Positions 1 to 8,149 of a DNA stretch of 64,000 nt are shown piece by piece; positions within the stretch are counted from its first letter, which is position 1; each line of letters begins with the position of its first letter. This stretch comes from Paraburkholderia solisilvae. Its GTDB lineage: Bacteria; Pseudomonadota; Gammaproteobacteria; Burkholderiales; Burkholderiaceae. The position numbers and the translations under genes are program-made. The stretch is taken from contig NZ_CADIKF010000043.1 in NCBI RefSeq assembly GCF_902859875.1, forward strand, positions 1-64,000, read 5' to 3'. Under the pieces are notes generated by a model, which did not search any database, was not told where the DNA came from, and saw only the letters and a program-made list of their open reading frames with translations.

Positions 1-309
1 CGGTGTGCGCACGCGCGCGCCGTAACCGCGCGACACCACGCCGGGTGCGAAGCCGGCCGCGCGCAGCGCTTCGACGAGCGCGATCACGGTGGGCGTCTTG
101 CCCGTGCCGCCGACCGTCACATTGCCGACCACGACGACCGGCACGCCAATGCTGACCTGTTCGAGCCAACCCGCCGCGAACGCGCCACGGCGTGCGGCCG
201 CAACGGCGCCGAACACGCACGCGAGCGGCGACAGTGCCCACGCGAACGCACCGCGCCGCTGCCATTCGCGCGCGATGTACGTCTCGATGCGGGCTTGCAG
301 TTCGTTCAT
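1..309 (-). CDS. lpxK: Tetraacyldisaccharide 4'-kinase LpxK, N-terminal fragment
   Basis: LpxK phosphorylates the 4' position of the lipid A disaccharide precursor at the inner face of the cytoplasmic membrane. Only the first 103 codons are present; the gene runs off the left edge. The translation starts MNELQARIETYIAREWQRRG, followed by a hydrophobic stretch (about residues 23-41) that fits the membrane-associated N-terminus. It then shows the family's P-loop GNVTVGGTGKTPTV and the following motif VVSRGYGA. The ATG at 309 is the start because the signature and N-terminal spacing then match the family. It is divergent from xseA. Identification is firm; the C-terminal half cannot be assessed. 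Confidence 0.93.
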   Translation of the reverse strand, partial: MNELQARIETYIAREWQRRGAFAWALSPLACVFGAVAAARRGAFAAGWLEQVSIGVPVVVVGNVTVGGTGKTPTVIALVEALRAAGFAPGVVSRGYGARVRTP

Positions 310-851
310 GGGCGTGCGGCGCGGCGGCGCAAGGGGACGCTGCATCCTGGCTGCAGGAGCGGTGCGCGCGACACGATGAACGGGATCGACATCGACAGGA
401 TTCTCCGGGGCGATCGATTGCAAAGATTGCAACGGCTACACCCGGCGGGTCGCCGGGACCCGGCACTCTAGCGCGCGAAGCCGTATCGCGGCAAGTCGCC
501 GCTTGTAGCATCGGACAGGCCAGGCGCCGCTTTGCAAACCCGCGCGATGCGCACCCGGCTTGTGGATAACTTTGTGGAGAACCTGCCCCGCATGGACCCG
601 CAAGTACCGCCGCCCAAGCCTTCCGCCGCTATAGGCATACATTTAAGAGATAAAAAACTCATAAAAATCAAATAGATATATCGAAATCAGTGGGTTTCCC
701 GGGCTGTTTTCGATCGCTTATCTTTAGCATCCCGACATGTGGACACTTTTAACAACGTGACTAACCCGCATCCGCGAAGGGTGGACGCAGCCGCCTTGCC
801 GGTCTATCGTCTGTCCGGCCAGTCACTCCGACTCATCGATCCGATCGCCGC
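310..851. other. Intergenic region between lpxK and xseA
   Basis: This 542-base gap lies between two divergent genes. It has a GC-rich half next to lpxK and a distinctly AT-rich stretch at about 640-690, where the promoters for both genes probably lie. I could not fix a confident -35/-10 pair. The short open frames here look like composition artefacts. A consensus DnaA box at 561-569 is listed separately. Confidence 0.5.
561..569 (-). promoter_or_regulatory. Consensus DnaA box
   Basis: The plus strand reads TGTGGATAA, the reverse complement of the consensus DnaA box TTATCCACA. It sits in the lpxK/xseA gap next to AT-rich DNA. A single 9-mer can occur by chance and no box cluster or other origin feature is nearby, so a regulatory site or coincidence is likelier than an origin. 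Confidence 0.35.
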
Positions 852-2231
852 ATGAATCCAGATAGTTCCTTTGCTTCGTCCATTCCGAACGGCAGCGATG
901 CCGTCGTGCCGGTATCGGCGTTGAACCGTGCAATCGGCACGATGCTCGAGCGCTCGTTTCCACTCGTGTGGGTATCCGGCGAGGTGTCGAACTTCACGCG
1001 GGCCGCGAGCGGTCACTGGTACTTCTCGATCAAGGATGCGCAGGCGCAGATGCGCTGCGTGATGTTTCGCGGTCGCGCGCAGTATGCGGAGTTCACGCCG
1101 CGCGAAGGCGATCGCATCGAGGTGCGCGCGCTCGTCACGATGTATGAGCCGCGCGGCGAACTGCAGTTGAATGTCGAGGCGGTCCGTCGCACCGGCCAGG
1201 GTCGTCTGTACGAAGCCTTCCTGAAGCTCAAGGCGCAGCTCGAAGCCGAAGGGCTGTTCGCCGCGGAGCGCAAACGCGCGCTGCCCGCGCATCCGCGCGC
1301 GATCGGCATCGTCACGTCGCTGCAGGCCGCCGCGCTGCGCGATGTACTGACGACGCTTGCGCGCCGCGCGCCGCACGTGCCGGTGATCGTCTATCCGGCG
1401 CCGGTGCAGGGCGTGGGTGTGGGCGCGCGACTCGCGGCCATGGTTGAAACGGTGAATGCGCGGCGCGAAGTCGACGTGTTGATCGTGTGCCGCGGCGGCG
1501 GTTCGATCGAAGACCTGTGGGCGTTCAACGAAGAGGTGCTCGCGCGTGCGATCGCGGCGAGCGAGGTGCCGGTGGTGAGCGGCGTCGGTCACGAAACCGA
1601 CTTCACGATCGCCGATTTCGCAGCCGACGTGCGCGCGCCGACCCCCACCGGCGCCGCCGAACTCGTGAGCCCGCAGCGTGTGCTGCTGCTGCGTGAGCTC
1701 GATCATCGGCACGCGGCGCTCGCGCGCGGCTTCGGCCGCATGATGGAGCGGCGCGCGCAGCAGCTCGACTGGCTGGCGCGCCGTCTGGTCTCGCCGGCGG
1801 AGCGGCTTGCGCGGCAACGCACGCATTTGCAGCAGTTGAGCGTGCGGCTCGCGTCGGCGGGTGCGCGGCCGGTTCGCGATGCGCGTGCACGCTTCGCGTT
1901 GCTGCACATGCGCTGGCAGCGCGGCTGCCCGGACGTCGCGGTGCAGCGCAGTGCGCTTGGCCGGCTCGACGAGCGTCTGCGCGCCGCGTTTGCGCGACGG
2001 CACGAACGCGACGCCGCGCGGCTTGCCTCGTTTGCGGCGCGACTCGAAGTGCTCAGTCCGCAACGTACGCTCGAGCGCGGCTATGCCGCATTGCTCGACG
2101 GGCAAAGCGGCCGCGCGGTGCGCGCGCCGGCTGCGCTGAAACCGGGGCGCCGTTTGACCGTGCATCTGGCGGAGGGCTCGGCGGACGTCGCGCTCGCTGA
2201 TGTGCAGCCGCGTCTGACCGATGGTTTCTGA
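852..2231 (+). CDS. xseA: Exodeoxyribonuclease VII large subunit XseA
   Basis: XseA is the catalytic subunit of exonuclease VII, which degrades single-stranded DNA to oligonucleotides in repair and works with the small subunit XseB (not in this window). The 459-aa product has the family layout: an N-terminal OB-fold beginning VSALNRAIGTMLE and running into WVSGEVSNF, then the catalytic region with AIGIVTS, CRGGGSIEDLW and VSGVGHETDFTIADFAAD, then an Arg-rich helical region and a C-terminal tail containing LERGYA. Length is typical. No strong ribosome site precedes the ATG at 852, but the following residues align with the usual N-terminus. sodB follows 448 bases downstream on the same strand. 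Confidence 0.96.
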   Translation: MNPDSSFASSIPNGSDAVVPVSALNRAIGTMLERSFPLVWVSGEVSNFTRAASGHWYFSIKDAQAQMRCVMFRGRAQYAEFTPREGDRIEVRALVTMYEPRGELQLNVEAVRRTGQGRLYEAFLKLKAQLEAEGLFAAERKRALPAHPRAIGIVTSLQAAALRDVLTTLARRAPHVPVIVYPAPVQGVGVGARLAAMVETVNARREVDVLIVCRGGGSIEDLWAFNEEVLARAIAASEVPVVSGVGHETDFTIADFAADVRAPTPTGAAELVSPQRVLLLRELDHRHAALARGFGRMMERRAQQLDWLARRLVSPAERLARQRTHLQQLSVRLASAGARPVRDARARFALLHMRWQRGCPDVAVQRSALGRLDERLRAAFARRHERDAARLASFAARLEVLSPQRTLERGYAALLDGQSGRAVRAPAALKPGRRLTVHLAEGSADVALADVQPRLTDGF

Positions 2232-2593
2232 GCACTGTAGATTTGACCTGATCGACGCGCAATTGCGTAACGTTCTATCTGCGTCGCGAGCGGGCATTCG
2301 GATGGACTCATTACGCCGTTTCATGGATGGGGCAAATCAGACAGCCGCACGCCGCGAGGAGCGCGGATAAAACGAGCGGATGGCGCTGAATAACAGGGCC
2401 AATAAAGAGTCCCGATAACGGGCCCGATATCCGCCCGGGTACGCCGCTTGATACCGTTGTTGATACAACACTTGATGGCACGTCCGGTCAGAACGGAATG
2501 CGGCATCGACGTGGCGCGAAGACCTGCGGTCACGATACGTGCGCGCCGCGTGAACCTCGCGATTGGCATGCCGATGGCCGAAAGACCGTCGGT
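2232..2593. other. xseA-sodB intergenic region
   Basis: No gene is recognisable here. The first part reads as unstructured spacer and the short open frames on both strands lack ribosome sites and family motifs. The sodB promoter lies at the right end and is listed separately. Confidence 0.5.
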
Positions 2594-2622
2594 TTGCGGG
2601 GTTATCCCAACTCGCCTACAAT
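2594..2622 (+). promoter_or_regulatory. Probable sigma-70 promoter of sodB
   Basis: A -35 hexamer TTGCGG (2594-2599) is followed after 17 bases by the -10 hexamer TACAAT (2617-2622). This would start transcription near 2630, giving a leader of about 50 bases before sodB, which has the ribosome site AAGGAAAG. The spacing is ideal; the -35 is weak. Confidence 0.55.
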
Positions 2623-2679
2623 CCATTGCTCCAAGCGTTGTCCGCAGACTTCCCCATAAACAGATAGAAGGAAAGCACC

Positions 2680-3258
2680 ATGGAACATCAGCTCCCGCCT
2701 CTGCCGTACGCGAAAAACGCACTCGCGCCGCACATGTCCGAAGAGACACTCGAGTTTCATTACGGCAAGCACCATCAGACCTATGTGACTAACCTGAATA
2801 ATCTGATCAAGGGCACCGAATACGAAAATCTGCCGCTTGAAGAAATCATCAAGAAATCGTCGGGCGGTGTGTTCAATAACTCCGCGCAAATCTGGAATCA
2901 CACGTTTTTCTGGAACAGCCTGAAGCCGCAAGGCGGCGGCGCACCGAGCGGCGCGCTCGGCGAAGCGATCAACAAGAAGTGGGGTTCCTTCGACAAGTTC
3001 AAGGAAGAGTTTACGAAGACGGCAGTCGGCACGTTCGGTTCCGGCTGGGCGTGGCTCGTGAAGAAGCCCGACGGCTCGCTCGACCTCGTGTCGACCAGCA
3101 ACGCCGCCACGCCGCTCACCACGGACGCGAAGCCGCTCCTGACCATCGACGTGTGGGAGCACGCGTACTACATCGACTATCGCAATGCGCGTCCGAAGTT
3201 CGTCGAGGCGTTCTGGAACATCGTGAACTGGGACTTCGCTGCGAAGAACTTCGCGTGA
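2680..3258 (+). CDS. sodB: Iron superoxide dismutase SodB
   Basis: This cytoplasmic enzyme converts superoxide to oxygen and hydrogen peroxide. The 192-aa product shows the Fe/Mn-SOD fold from end to end: LPPLPYAKNALAPHMSEETL, the first metal ligand in the FHYGKHHQTY region, NNSAQIWNHTFFW with the second His, the mid-protein GSGWAWLV, and the C-terminal DVWEHAYYIDYRNARP motif with Asp and His ligands. The Gln in NNSAQIWNH and the overall pattern favour the iron form. A ribosome site AAGGAAAG precedes the ATG. It appears monocistronic, with its own promoter and a terminator at 3358-3384. Confidence 0.97.
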   Translation: MEHQLPPLPYAKNALAPHMSEETLEFHYGKHHQTYVTNLNNLIKGTEYENLPLEEIIKKSSGGVFNNSAQIWNHTFFWNSLKPQGGGAPSGALGEAINKKWGSFDKFKEEFTKTAVGTFGSGWAWLVKKPDGSLDLVSTSNAATPLTTDAKPLLTIDVWEHAYYIDYRNARPKFVEAFWNIVNWDFAAKNFA

Positions 3259-3357
3259 GCTAATGCGGTGCCGATGGCACTTCATCCGGCACGTTGTGAC
3301 TCACGCGGTTCTGCGTAGAGTTCGCGATACAACCGGCAGCAGTGCGTAGTCGAAATG

Positions 3358-3384
3358 AAAGCCCTCCGTTGCGAGGGCTTTTGT
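3358..3384 (+). terminator. Rho-independent terminator after sodB
   Basis: A 9-bp stem AAAGCCCTC (3358-3366) and GAGGGCTTT (3373-3381) with a 6-base loop is followed by a T-rich run (TTGTTTTTG). It lies 100 bases past the sodB stop. Confidence 0.85.
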
Positions 3385-3481
3385 TTTTGAATCGGCTCTT
3401 CGTCTCTTCGTCCCTTCTCACCTTCTCACGACGGGCTGCTTGCGCCGTTCTTCATGGCGCGCTCGCCGCGGCGGCGCGCGC

Positions 3482-4102
3482 TTACCGGTCGAGCGCGAGT
3501 TTGGCGCCCAGCGCGATCAGGATCGTGCCCATCGCGCCATCGACAATCTTCCGGATGCGGCCATAGCCGTGTTGCACACGCTGCATCGAGAACACGATGG
3601 CCATCGCGTTGAACCAGCCGAGCGATACGAGGCTCACCACCGCGACCGTCATCGCATGCACCCACAGCGGCGCATGCGCGGGCAGCACGGTCACGAACAG
3701 GCCGCCGAAGAACGCGGCCCCTTTCGGATTGGTCAGGCCGACGAACAAACCGCGGCGATACGCGCCAGACGCGCTGGTGGGGGCGGCGGCGCTGGCGTCG
3801 AGCGTGCCGGCGGGCTGACGCAGACCGGCGAGCATTCTGATTCCGAGGTAGACGAGATACAGCGCGCCGGCTACACGGATCGCGCCGTACAGCCATGCGA
3901 GCTGCGCGAGGATCAGGCCCAGACCGAAGATCGCAAGCGTGGCCCACAGCGCATGCGAGGTCGCGATGCCGCACGCGGCGAGGAGTCCGGCGCGGCGCCT
4001 TGCAAGCGCCTGCGACGTCACGGCCATCAGATCGGGACCGGGGCTCGCGCACGCGAGCAGCATCACGCCGGCGACCAGCGCGAGGTGGGGAATGTAGCTC
4101 AT
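3482..4102 (-). CDS. LysE/RhtB family amino-acid exporter
   Basis: This is an inner-membrane exporter of the LysE/RhtB superfamily, whose members expel amino acids or derivatives such as homoserine lactone. The 206-aa product has about six hydrophobic segments and family motifs: the N-terminal ACASPGPDLMAVTSQALARR, matching the conserved GPD/N element, and GLFVGLTNPKGAAFFGGLF in the middle. The open frame extends 46 codons upstream, but the ATG at 4102 is preferred because AAGGTG lies just upstream and the N-terminus MSYIPHLALVAGVMLLAC is typical. Substrate cannot be read from the sequence. It is a single gene, convergent with sodB. Confidence 0.88.
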   Translation of the reverse strand: MSYIPHLALVAGVMLLACASPGPDLMAVTSQALARRRAGLLAACGIATSHALWATLAIFGLGLILAQLAWLYGAIRVAGALYLVYLGIRMLAGLRQPAGTLDASAAAPTSASGAYRRGLFVGLTNPKGAAFFGGLFVTVLPAHAPLWVHAMTVAVVSLVSLGWFNAMAIVFSMQRVQHGYGRIRKIVDGAMGTILIALGAKLALDR

Positions 4103-4333
4103 AAAACACCTTCGAAAGGACGCGCGCGTGACCGGTAGGACGAGTGAGCCGGCACGACGCGCGTCGAATGTCCAATCCCGTACGGGATTGGCGAATCTAG
4201 CATGCGCGGTGAGGATGTGCCGCACGCGGCGCCGCTCCATCCGCGCGTGAAGTGTCGCGGTTCGCTGCGTGCTTGCGTGCTTGCGTGCCGCGCGAGCGCG
4301 CGGCGTGTGGCGGCGCGCCGCGCGTTTGGAGGA

Positions 4334-5737
4334 TCAGCCGGCGTCGGTCGCCGCCGTCGATTTGCGTGGCCGGCGGCCGCGCGACGCCGATTTGCGCGCG
4401 GTCTTGCCGGACGGCGATGCGCTTTCGTGAGCGGCGGTGGCCGAGGCGTCCGGTTCCGGCGATGCCTGCGGCGAATCTGCGCGGGAGGCCGACTCTTCGG
4501 ACGCGCGTGCCGTGTTGCCCGCGGCAGATTCGGCCGATGCCTGCTTCGTTTTGCTCGCTTTCTTCGCAGCGGACTTGCGCGCCGGTCGCCTGGTTGCGCG
4601 CGTGTCCGCGTGATCGGCCGCCGTTTGCGTGGCGAACGCGCCGCTTCGCTCGCCGGTTTCCGCTTCGGCTTCGGGCGATGTTTGCGCGCTCGCGTCGGTC
4701 ACTTCGCGCCACCCCTCGACTGCCGTTTGCGATTCGCGTTCGCCGCCATCCGCGGCCGTCGCTGGCGCGCTTGCGGACGCGCCGGTCGATTCGCGTGCGT
4801 GCCTGCGGCCGCCGCGGCCGCGGCCTGTTGCGGCCTTGCTTGCCGCTTCATGTGCAGCCTCGCTGGTCACCTCGCTCGCGGTTTCGACAACCGCTTCGCC
4901 GGCCGGCGCCATCAGCGCATGGCGATACACATAAGTACCCGATTTCTCGTCGCGGCCCACTTCGAGCAATCCGCGCGCTTGCGCTTCGTCGAGCAGATTG
5001 CCGAACGCGCGAAAGCCGTAATACGTTTCGTTGAAGTCGGGCTTGCGCCGCTTGATCGCGTTTTTCAGCACCGACGCCCAGATCTTGCCGCTGTCGCCGC
5101 GGTCGGTTGCGAGCGCATCGAATGTCTGCACGGCAATTTCGATTGCCTTTGTCTTGCGCGCGTCGAGATCTTCCCTGCGCTGCTTGTCGCCGTCGGGCGC
5201 GCGTTTCGCGGCCGGCTGCGGCGCGCGCGCCGCTTCGCGTTTCGCGGCGGCACGCTGGCTCTCGCGCACCAGATCGTCGTAGAAAATAAACTCGTCGCAG
5301 TTCGCGGTGAGCAGATCGGACGTCGAGCGTTGCACGCCGACGCCGATGACCTGCTTCGCGTTCTCGCGCAACTTCGACACGAGTGGCGAAAAATCCGAAT
5401 CGCCGCTGATAATCACAAAGGTGTTGACGTGCGATTTCGTGTAGCACAGATCGAGCGCATCGACGACCAGCCGGATATCCGCCGAATTCTTTCCCGATTG
5501 CCGCACATGCGGAATTTCGATCAGCTCGAAATTGGCTTCGTGCATGGTCGCCTTGAAGCCCTTGTAGCGATCCCAGTCGCAATACGCCTTCTTGACGACG
5601 ATGCTGCCCTTCAGCAGAAGCCGCTCGAGCACGAGCTTGATGTCGAATTTTTCGTACTTCGCATCACGCACGCCGAGTGCGACGTTCTCGAAGTCGCAGA
5701 AAAGCGCCATGCTGACAGTATCGGAAGATGACGCCAT
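4334..5737 (-). CDS. NYN-domain RNase-like protein with OST-HTH domain and basic tail
   Basis: The 467-aa product starts with a LabA-type NYN domain (about residues 8-150), a PIN-like nuclease fold. Its acidic residues are visible in ALFCDFENVALG, NSADIRLVVDALDL and IISGDSDFSPLV, so RNA cleavage is plausible. Residues about 200-285 match an OST-HTH/LOTUS RNA-binding domain (KIWASVLKNAIKRRKPDFNE, then a YYGFRAFGNLL element). The last 170 residues are a low-complexity Ala/Ser/Lys/Arg tail with histone-H1-like pieces such as RKSAAKKASK, probably disordered and nucleic-acid binding. The start at 5737 is chosen over an open extension because the NYN domain begins at once and GGAG lies upstream. 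The cellular target is unknown. Confidence 0.85.
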   Translation of the reverse strand: MASSSDTVSMALFCDFENVALGVRDAKYEKFDIKLVLERLLLKGSIVVKKAYCDWDRYKGFKATMHEANFELIEIPHVRQSGKNSADIRLVVDALDLCYTKSHVNTFVIISGDSDFSPLVSKLRENAKQVIGVGVQRSTSDLLTANCDEFIFYDDLVRESQRAAAKREAARAPQPAAKRAPDGDKQRREDLDARKTKAIEIAVQTFDALATDRGDSGKIWASVLKNAIKRRKPDFNETYYGFRAFGNLLDEAQARGLLEVGRDEKSGTYVYRHALMAPAGEAVVETASEVTSEAAHEAASKAATGRGRGGRRHARESTGASASAPATAADGGERESQTAVEGWREVTDASAQTSPEAEAETGERSGAFATQTAADHADTRATRRPARKSAAKKASKTKQASAESAAGNTARASEESASRADSPQASPEPDASATAAHESASPSGKTARKSASRGRRPRKSTAATDAG

Positions 5738-5836
5738 GAGGGGTTCTCCATTGGGATGCGGGCCGGCCTGCCTCACGTCGCGGCAGGAAAGAGAGAAAGT
5801 AGTAGATGGTAAGGGACAGGGCAAGTGCCGGCCAGC

Positions 5837-5864
5837 AAAAAAGCCCTCGCGGCGAAGCGGCTTT
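5837..5864 (-). terminator. Possible terminator downstream of the isochorismatase-like gene
   Basis: Read on the minus strand, AAGCC (5859-5863) pairs with GGCTT (5841-5845) around a GC-rich loop and is followed by six T residues. It lies past the stop at 5951 and before the NYN gene. The stem is short, so support is moderate. Confidence 0.45.
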
Positions 5865-5950
5865 CACCGATCCATACGGTGCGGCTGCATGAAGCGGCCG
5901 TGACGGTCATGCGGCTGCCGCCGCATCGCATGTTCAGGATCACCCGGTTC

Positions 5951-6538
5951 TCACGGCCGCGGCGCGCTCACCGCGGCGACGAATTCGTCCGTCGAACGGA
6001 CTCGCCCCATGCGCGGGAAGACGGCTTGCACCGCGAAACGGTGCGCGTCCGCGCTGAAGGTGCTCATGGCGTCCTCGATGAACACCAGCTCGTAGCCCTG
6101 ATCGAACGCGGCGCGCGCGGTCGATTCGACGCCGAAGTTGGTCGCGATGCCGGTCAGCGCGATGGTGCGAATGCCGCGCCGCTGCAACCGCTGTTCGAGG
6201 TCGGTGCCATAGAACGCGCCCCACTGACGCTTGGTCACGATGAAGTCGCCCGGGTGCACGCCTGCTTCGGGTACGAGCTCCGATGCCGACGGCGGCGGCG
6301 CCGGCGAGCCGGGCGCGCGCAAAGGTGCGTCGGCCGGCAGCGACAACAGTTCGGCGATATCCACCCGCACATACACGATGGCGCCGCCGGCTGCGCGCAG
6401 CGCCTGCGCCGCGCGCACCGAATTCTGCACGACTTGCGCGCTCGCATGAGGCTCCAGCTGCCGCGCGATATTGCTCTGCTGCAAGTCGATCAGCACGAGC
6501 GCGGTGGCTTGCGGATCGATGGAAAGGGCTTGCGCCAT
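5951..6538 (-). CDS. Isochorismatase-superfamily protein, YecD-like, lacking the catalytic Cys
   Basis: The 195-aa product has the cysteine-hydrolase fold: TALVLIDLQ with Asp18, VTKRQWGAFYGTDLE with Lys103, and TGIATNFGVESTARAAFD. In active nicotinamidase/isochorismatase enzymes the last motif carries the nucleophilic Cys; here the position is Gly136. As I recall, E. coli YecD has the same Gly, so this is a subfamily trait rather than a sequencing error, and classical hydrolysis through a Cys thioester is unlikely. AAGGTG precedes the ATG. Only 46 bases separate it from the divergent TetR gene, and a palindrome between them suggests it is the regulated target. The substrate is unknown. Confidence 0.85.
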   Translation of the reverse strand: MAQALSIDPQATALVLIDLQQSNIARQLEPHASAQVVQNSVRAAQALRAAGGAIVYVRVDIAELLSLPADAPLRAPGSPAPPPSASELVPEAGVHPGDFIVTKRQWGAFYGTDLEQRLQRRGIRTIALTGIATNFGVESTARAAFDQGYELVFIEDAMSTFSADAHRFAVQAVFPRMGRVRSTDEFVAAVSAPRP

Positions 6539-6552
6539 GGAACACCTTTATG

Positions 6553-6566
6553 TGAGGATTGCCTCA
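6553..6566. promoter_or_regulatory. Candidate TetR operator between the divergent pair
   Basis: The inverted repeat TGAGG-ATTG-CCTCA (6553-6566) lies in the 46-base gap, just upstream of the isochorismatase-like gene's ribosome site. Its place in so short a divergent gap suits a repressor site controlling both genes. The 5-bp half-sites are short, so confidence is modest. Confidence 0.45.
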
Positions 6567-6584
6567 AATCATCATACTCGAAAA

Positions 6585-7199
6585 ATGAGCATGGCCTCAG
6601 CTACAGGAATGACCGCGCGGCGTGTGCCGCAACAGCCGCGCGCCGCGCGCCGCGTCGAAGAACTGCTTGACGCGGCCGCCGCAACGATCGCGCAGCGCGG
6701 CTTCGAGGCGGCGACGATGACCGAGATCGCCGAACGCGCCGGCGCATCGATCGGCGCGATCTATCAATACTTTCCGAACAAGGACGCACTGGTGTTCGCG
6801 CTGCGCACGCGTTACGGCGACACGATGGATGCGCGTTGGTCGGCGCTCACCGCGAGCGCGGACGGGCTGATGGTGCCGCAACTGGTCGAGCGCATCTTCG
6901 CGTTGCTGGTCGAGTTTATGAAGACGCATCCGGCGTACCTGCCGTTGTTATCGGTATCGCTCAATTTCAGGCGCGACGCGGCGGTGCGCAACCGGCTGCG
7001 CAAGCGCTTCGCCGAACTGTTTCAGCGCTATCAGCCGGCATTGTCCGGCGACGAAGCGTTTCGCGTCGCCGAAGTGACGCTGCAGGTCGTAAAGAGCATG
7101 AGTGCGCTTTACGTTCCCGCAAAGCCGAAGGAGCGGGCCGCGCTGGTCGGCGAATACAAGGCGGTCCTGTCCGCGTATCTGGGTGCGCGTCTTGCGTGA
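6585..7199 (+). CDS. TetR family transcriptional regulator
   Basis: The 204-aa product has a TetR helix-turn-helix domain at about residues 20-65 (RVEELLDAAAATIAQRGFEA, TMTEIAERAGASIGAIYQYF, then PNKDALV), followed by an all-helical ligand-binding region. It probably represses the divergent isochorismatase-like gene and itself. The start is uncertain: the frame is open further upstream across the gap, and ATG codons at 6585 and 6591 both lack a good ribosome site. 6585 is chosen as the first ATG clear of the neighbour's promoter region. The effector cannot be predicted. Confidence 0.88.
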   Translation: MSMASATGMTARRVPQQPRAARRVEELLDAAAATIAQRGFEAATMTEIAERAGASIGAIYQYFPNKDALVFALRTRYGDTMDARWSALTASADGLMVPQLVERIFALLVEFMKTHPAYLPLLSVSLNFRRDAAVRNRLRKRFAELFQRYQPALSGDEAFRVAEVTLQVVKSMSALYVPAKPKERAALVGEYKAVLSAYLGARLA

Positions 7200-7270
7200 G
7201 TTGCGCGACGACGTGCGACGTGCGCCCTGTGCGCTGTACGACGCGGCACACGGCGCGCATGGTTCATCGC

Positions 7271-7936
7271 TCATCGCGTGTTGAGCAGCGGCGCGGTGCG
7301 CGTTTCTAGCACGTCGTCGATCAGCCCATAGCTTCGCGCGGCGTCGGCCGACATGAAATTGTCCCGATCGGTGTCCTTCTCGATCTGCGCGACGCTTTGC
7401 CCGGTGCACTGCGCGAGTAGCGCATTCAACCGTGTGCGCAAATAAAGCACTTCCCTGGCCTGGATCTCGACGTCGGCGGCCGTGCCCTGGCTGCCGCCCG
7501 ACGGCTGGTGGATCATGATGCGCGCGTTCGGCAGCGCGTAGCGCTTGCCGTGCGCGCCCGCGGCCAGCAGGAACGTGCCCATGCTTGCCGCGAAACCGGT
7601 GCACAGCGTCGATACATCCGGCTTGATGAACTGCATCGTGTCGTAAATCGAGAGGCCGTCATAAACGGAACCGCCTGGCGAGTTGATATAGAACGCAATA
7701 TCCTTATCGGGGTTCTCCGATTCGAGAAACAACAGCTGTGCGACGATCAGACTCGCCGACTGCTCGTTGACCGGGCCGACCAGAAACACGATGCGTTCGC
7801 GCAACAGCCGTGAGTAGATGTCGTATGCGCGTTCGCCGCGACTGGACTGTTCAATGACGGTCGGCACGAGGCCGAAGCCGGACGCGGACGCTGATGCTGA
7901 CGGAAAGGAAGATGCAAGCGGGTGGCGCACAGGCAT
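7271..7936 (-). CDS. clpP: ClpP protease paralogue (orphan proteolytic subunit)
   Basis: ClpP forms the proteolytic chamber used by ClpX or ClpA. The 221-aa product carries the full catalytic triad: Ser in GFAASMGTFLLAAG, His in ARIMIHQPSGG, Asp in KDTDRDNFMSADAARSYGL. The chamber strand FYINSPGGSVYDG is intact. It begins with a low-complexity Ser/Ala stretch before LVPTVIEQSSRGERAYDIYS, where the mature protein would start. It is not flanked by tig or clpX, the usual neighbours of the housekeeping clpP, so this is probably a second copy. Differences from the usual Burkholderia ClpP (for example CTGFAAS rather than CMGLAAS) support paralogy. Confidence 0.9.
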   Translation of the reverse strand: MPVRHPLASSFPSASASASGFGLVPTVIEQSSRGERAYDIYSRLLRERIVFLVGPVNEQSASLIVAQLLFLESENPDKDIAFYINSPGGSVYDGLSIYDTMQFIKPDVSTLCTGFAASMGTFLLAAGAHGKRYALPNARIMIHQPSGGSQGTAADVEIQAREVLYLRTRLNALLAQCTGQSVAQIEKDTDRDNFMSADAARSYGLIDDVLETRTAPLLNTR

Positions 7937-8149
7937 AGGGTCCTCGCTGGATCGGGTAGCCAGGGTGAAATGACGTAAATGGGGCCGCGCGCAATCGGCG
8001 CGATGCCTGTCAGCGAAGACGCGCGGTCAGTGGGGCGCGTGACGAAAAGAATTTTTTCGATCAGGTGTCACGGCATGATGCGTTCGTGCGTCTACAGGGA
8101 AGCGGGGCGCGATGTGAAGCGCCCGTGTGACCATCGAGGAGCATGACGA

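Noticed and set aside
804..2324. 506-codon open frame on the minus strand
   Set aside because: It is antisense to xseA, has an Arg/His-rich composition typical of shadow frames in GC-rich DNA and shows no family motif.
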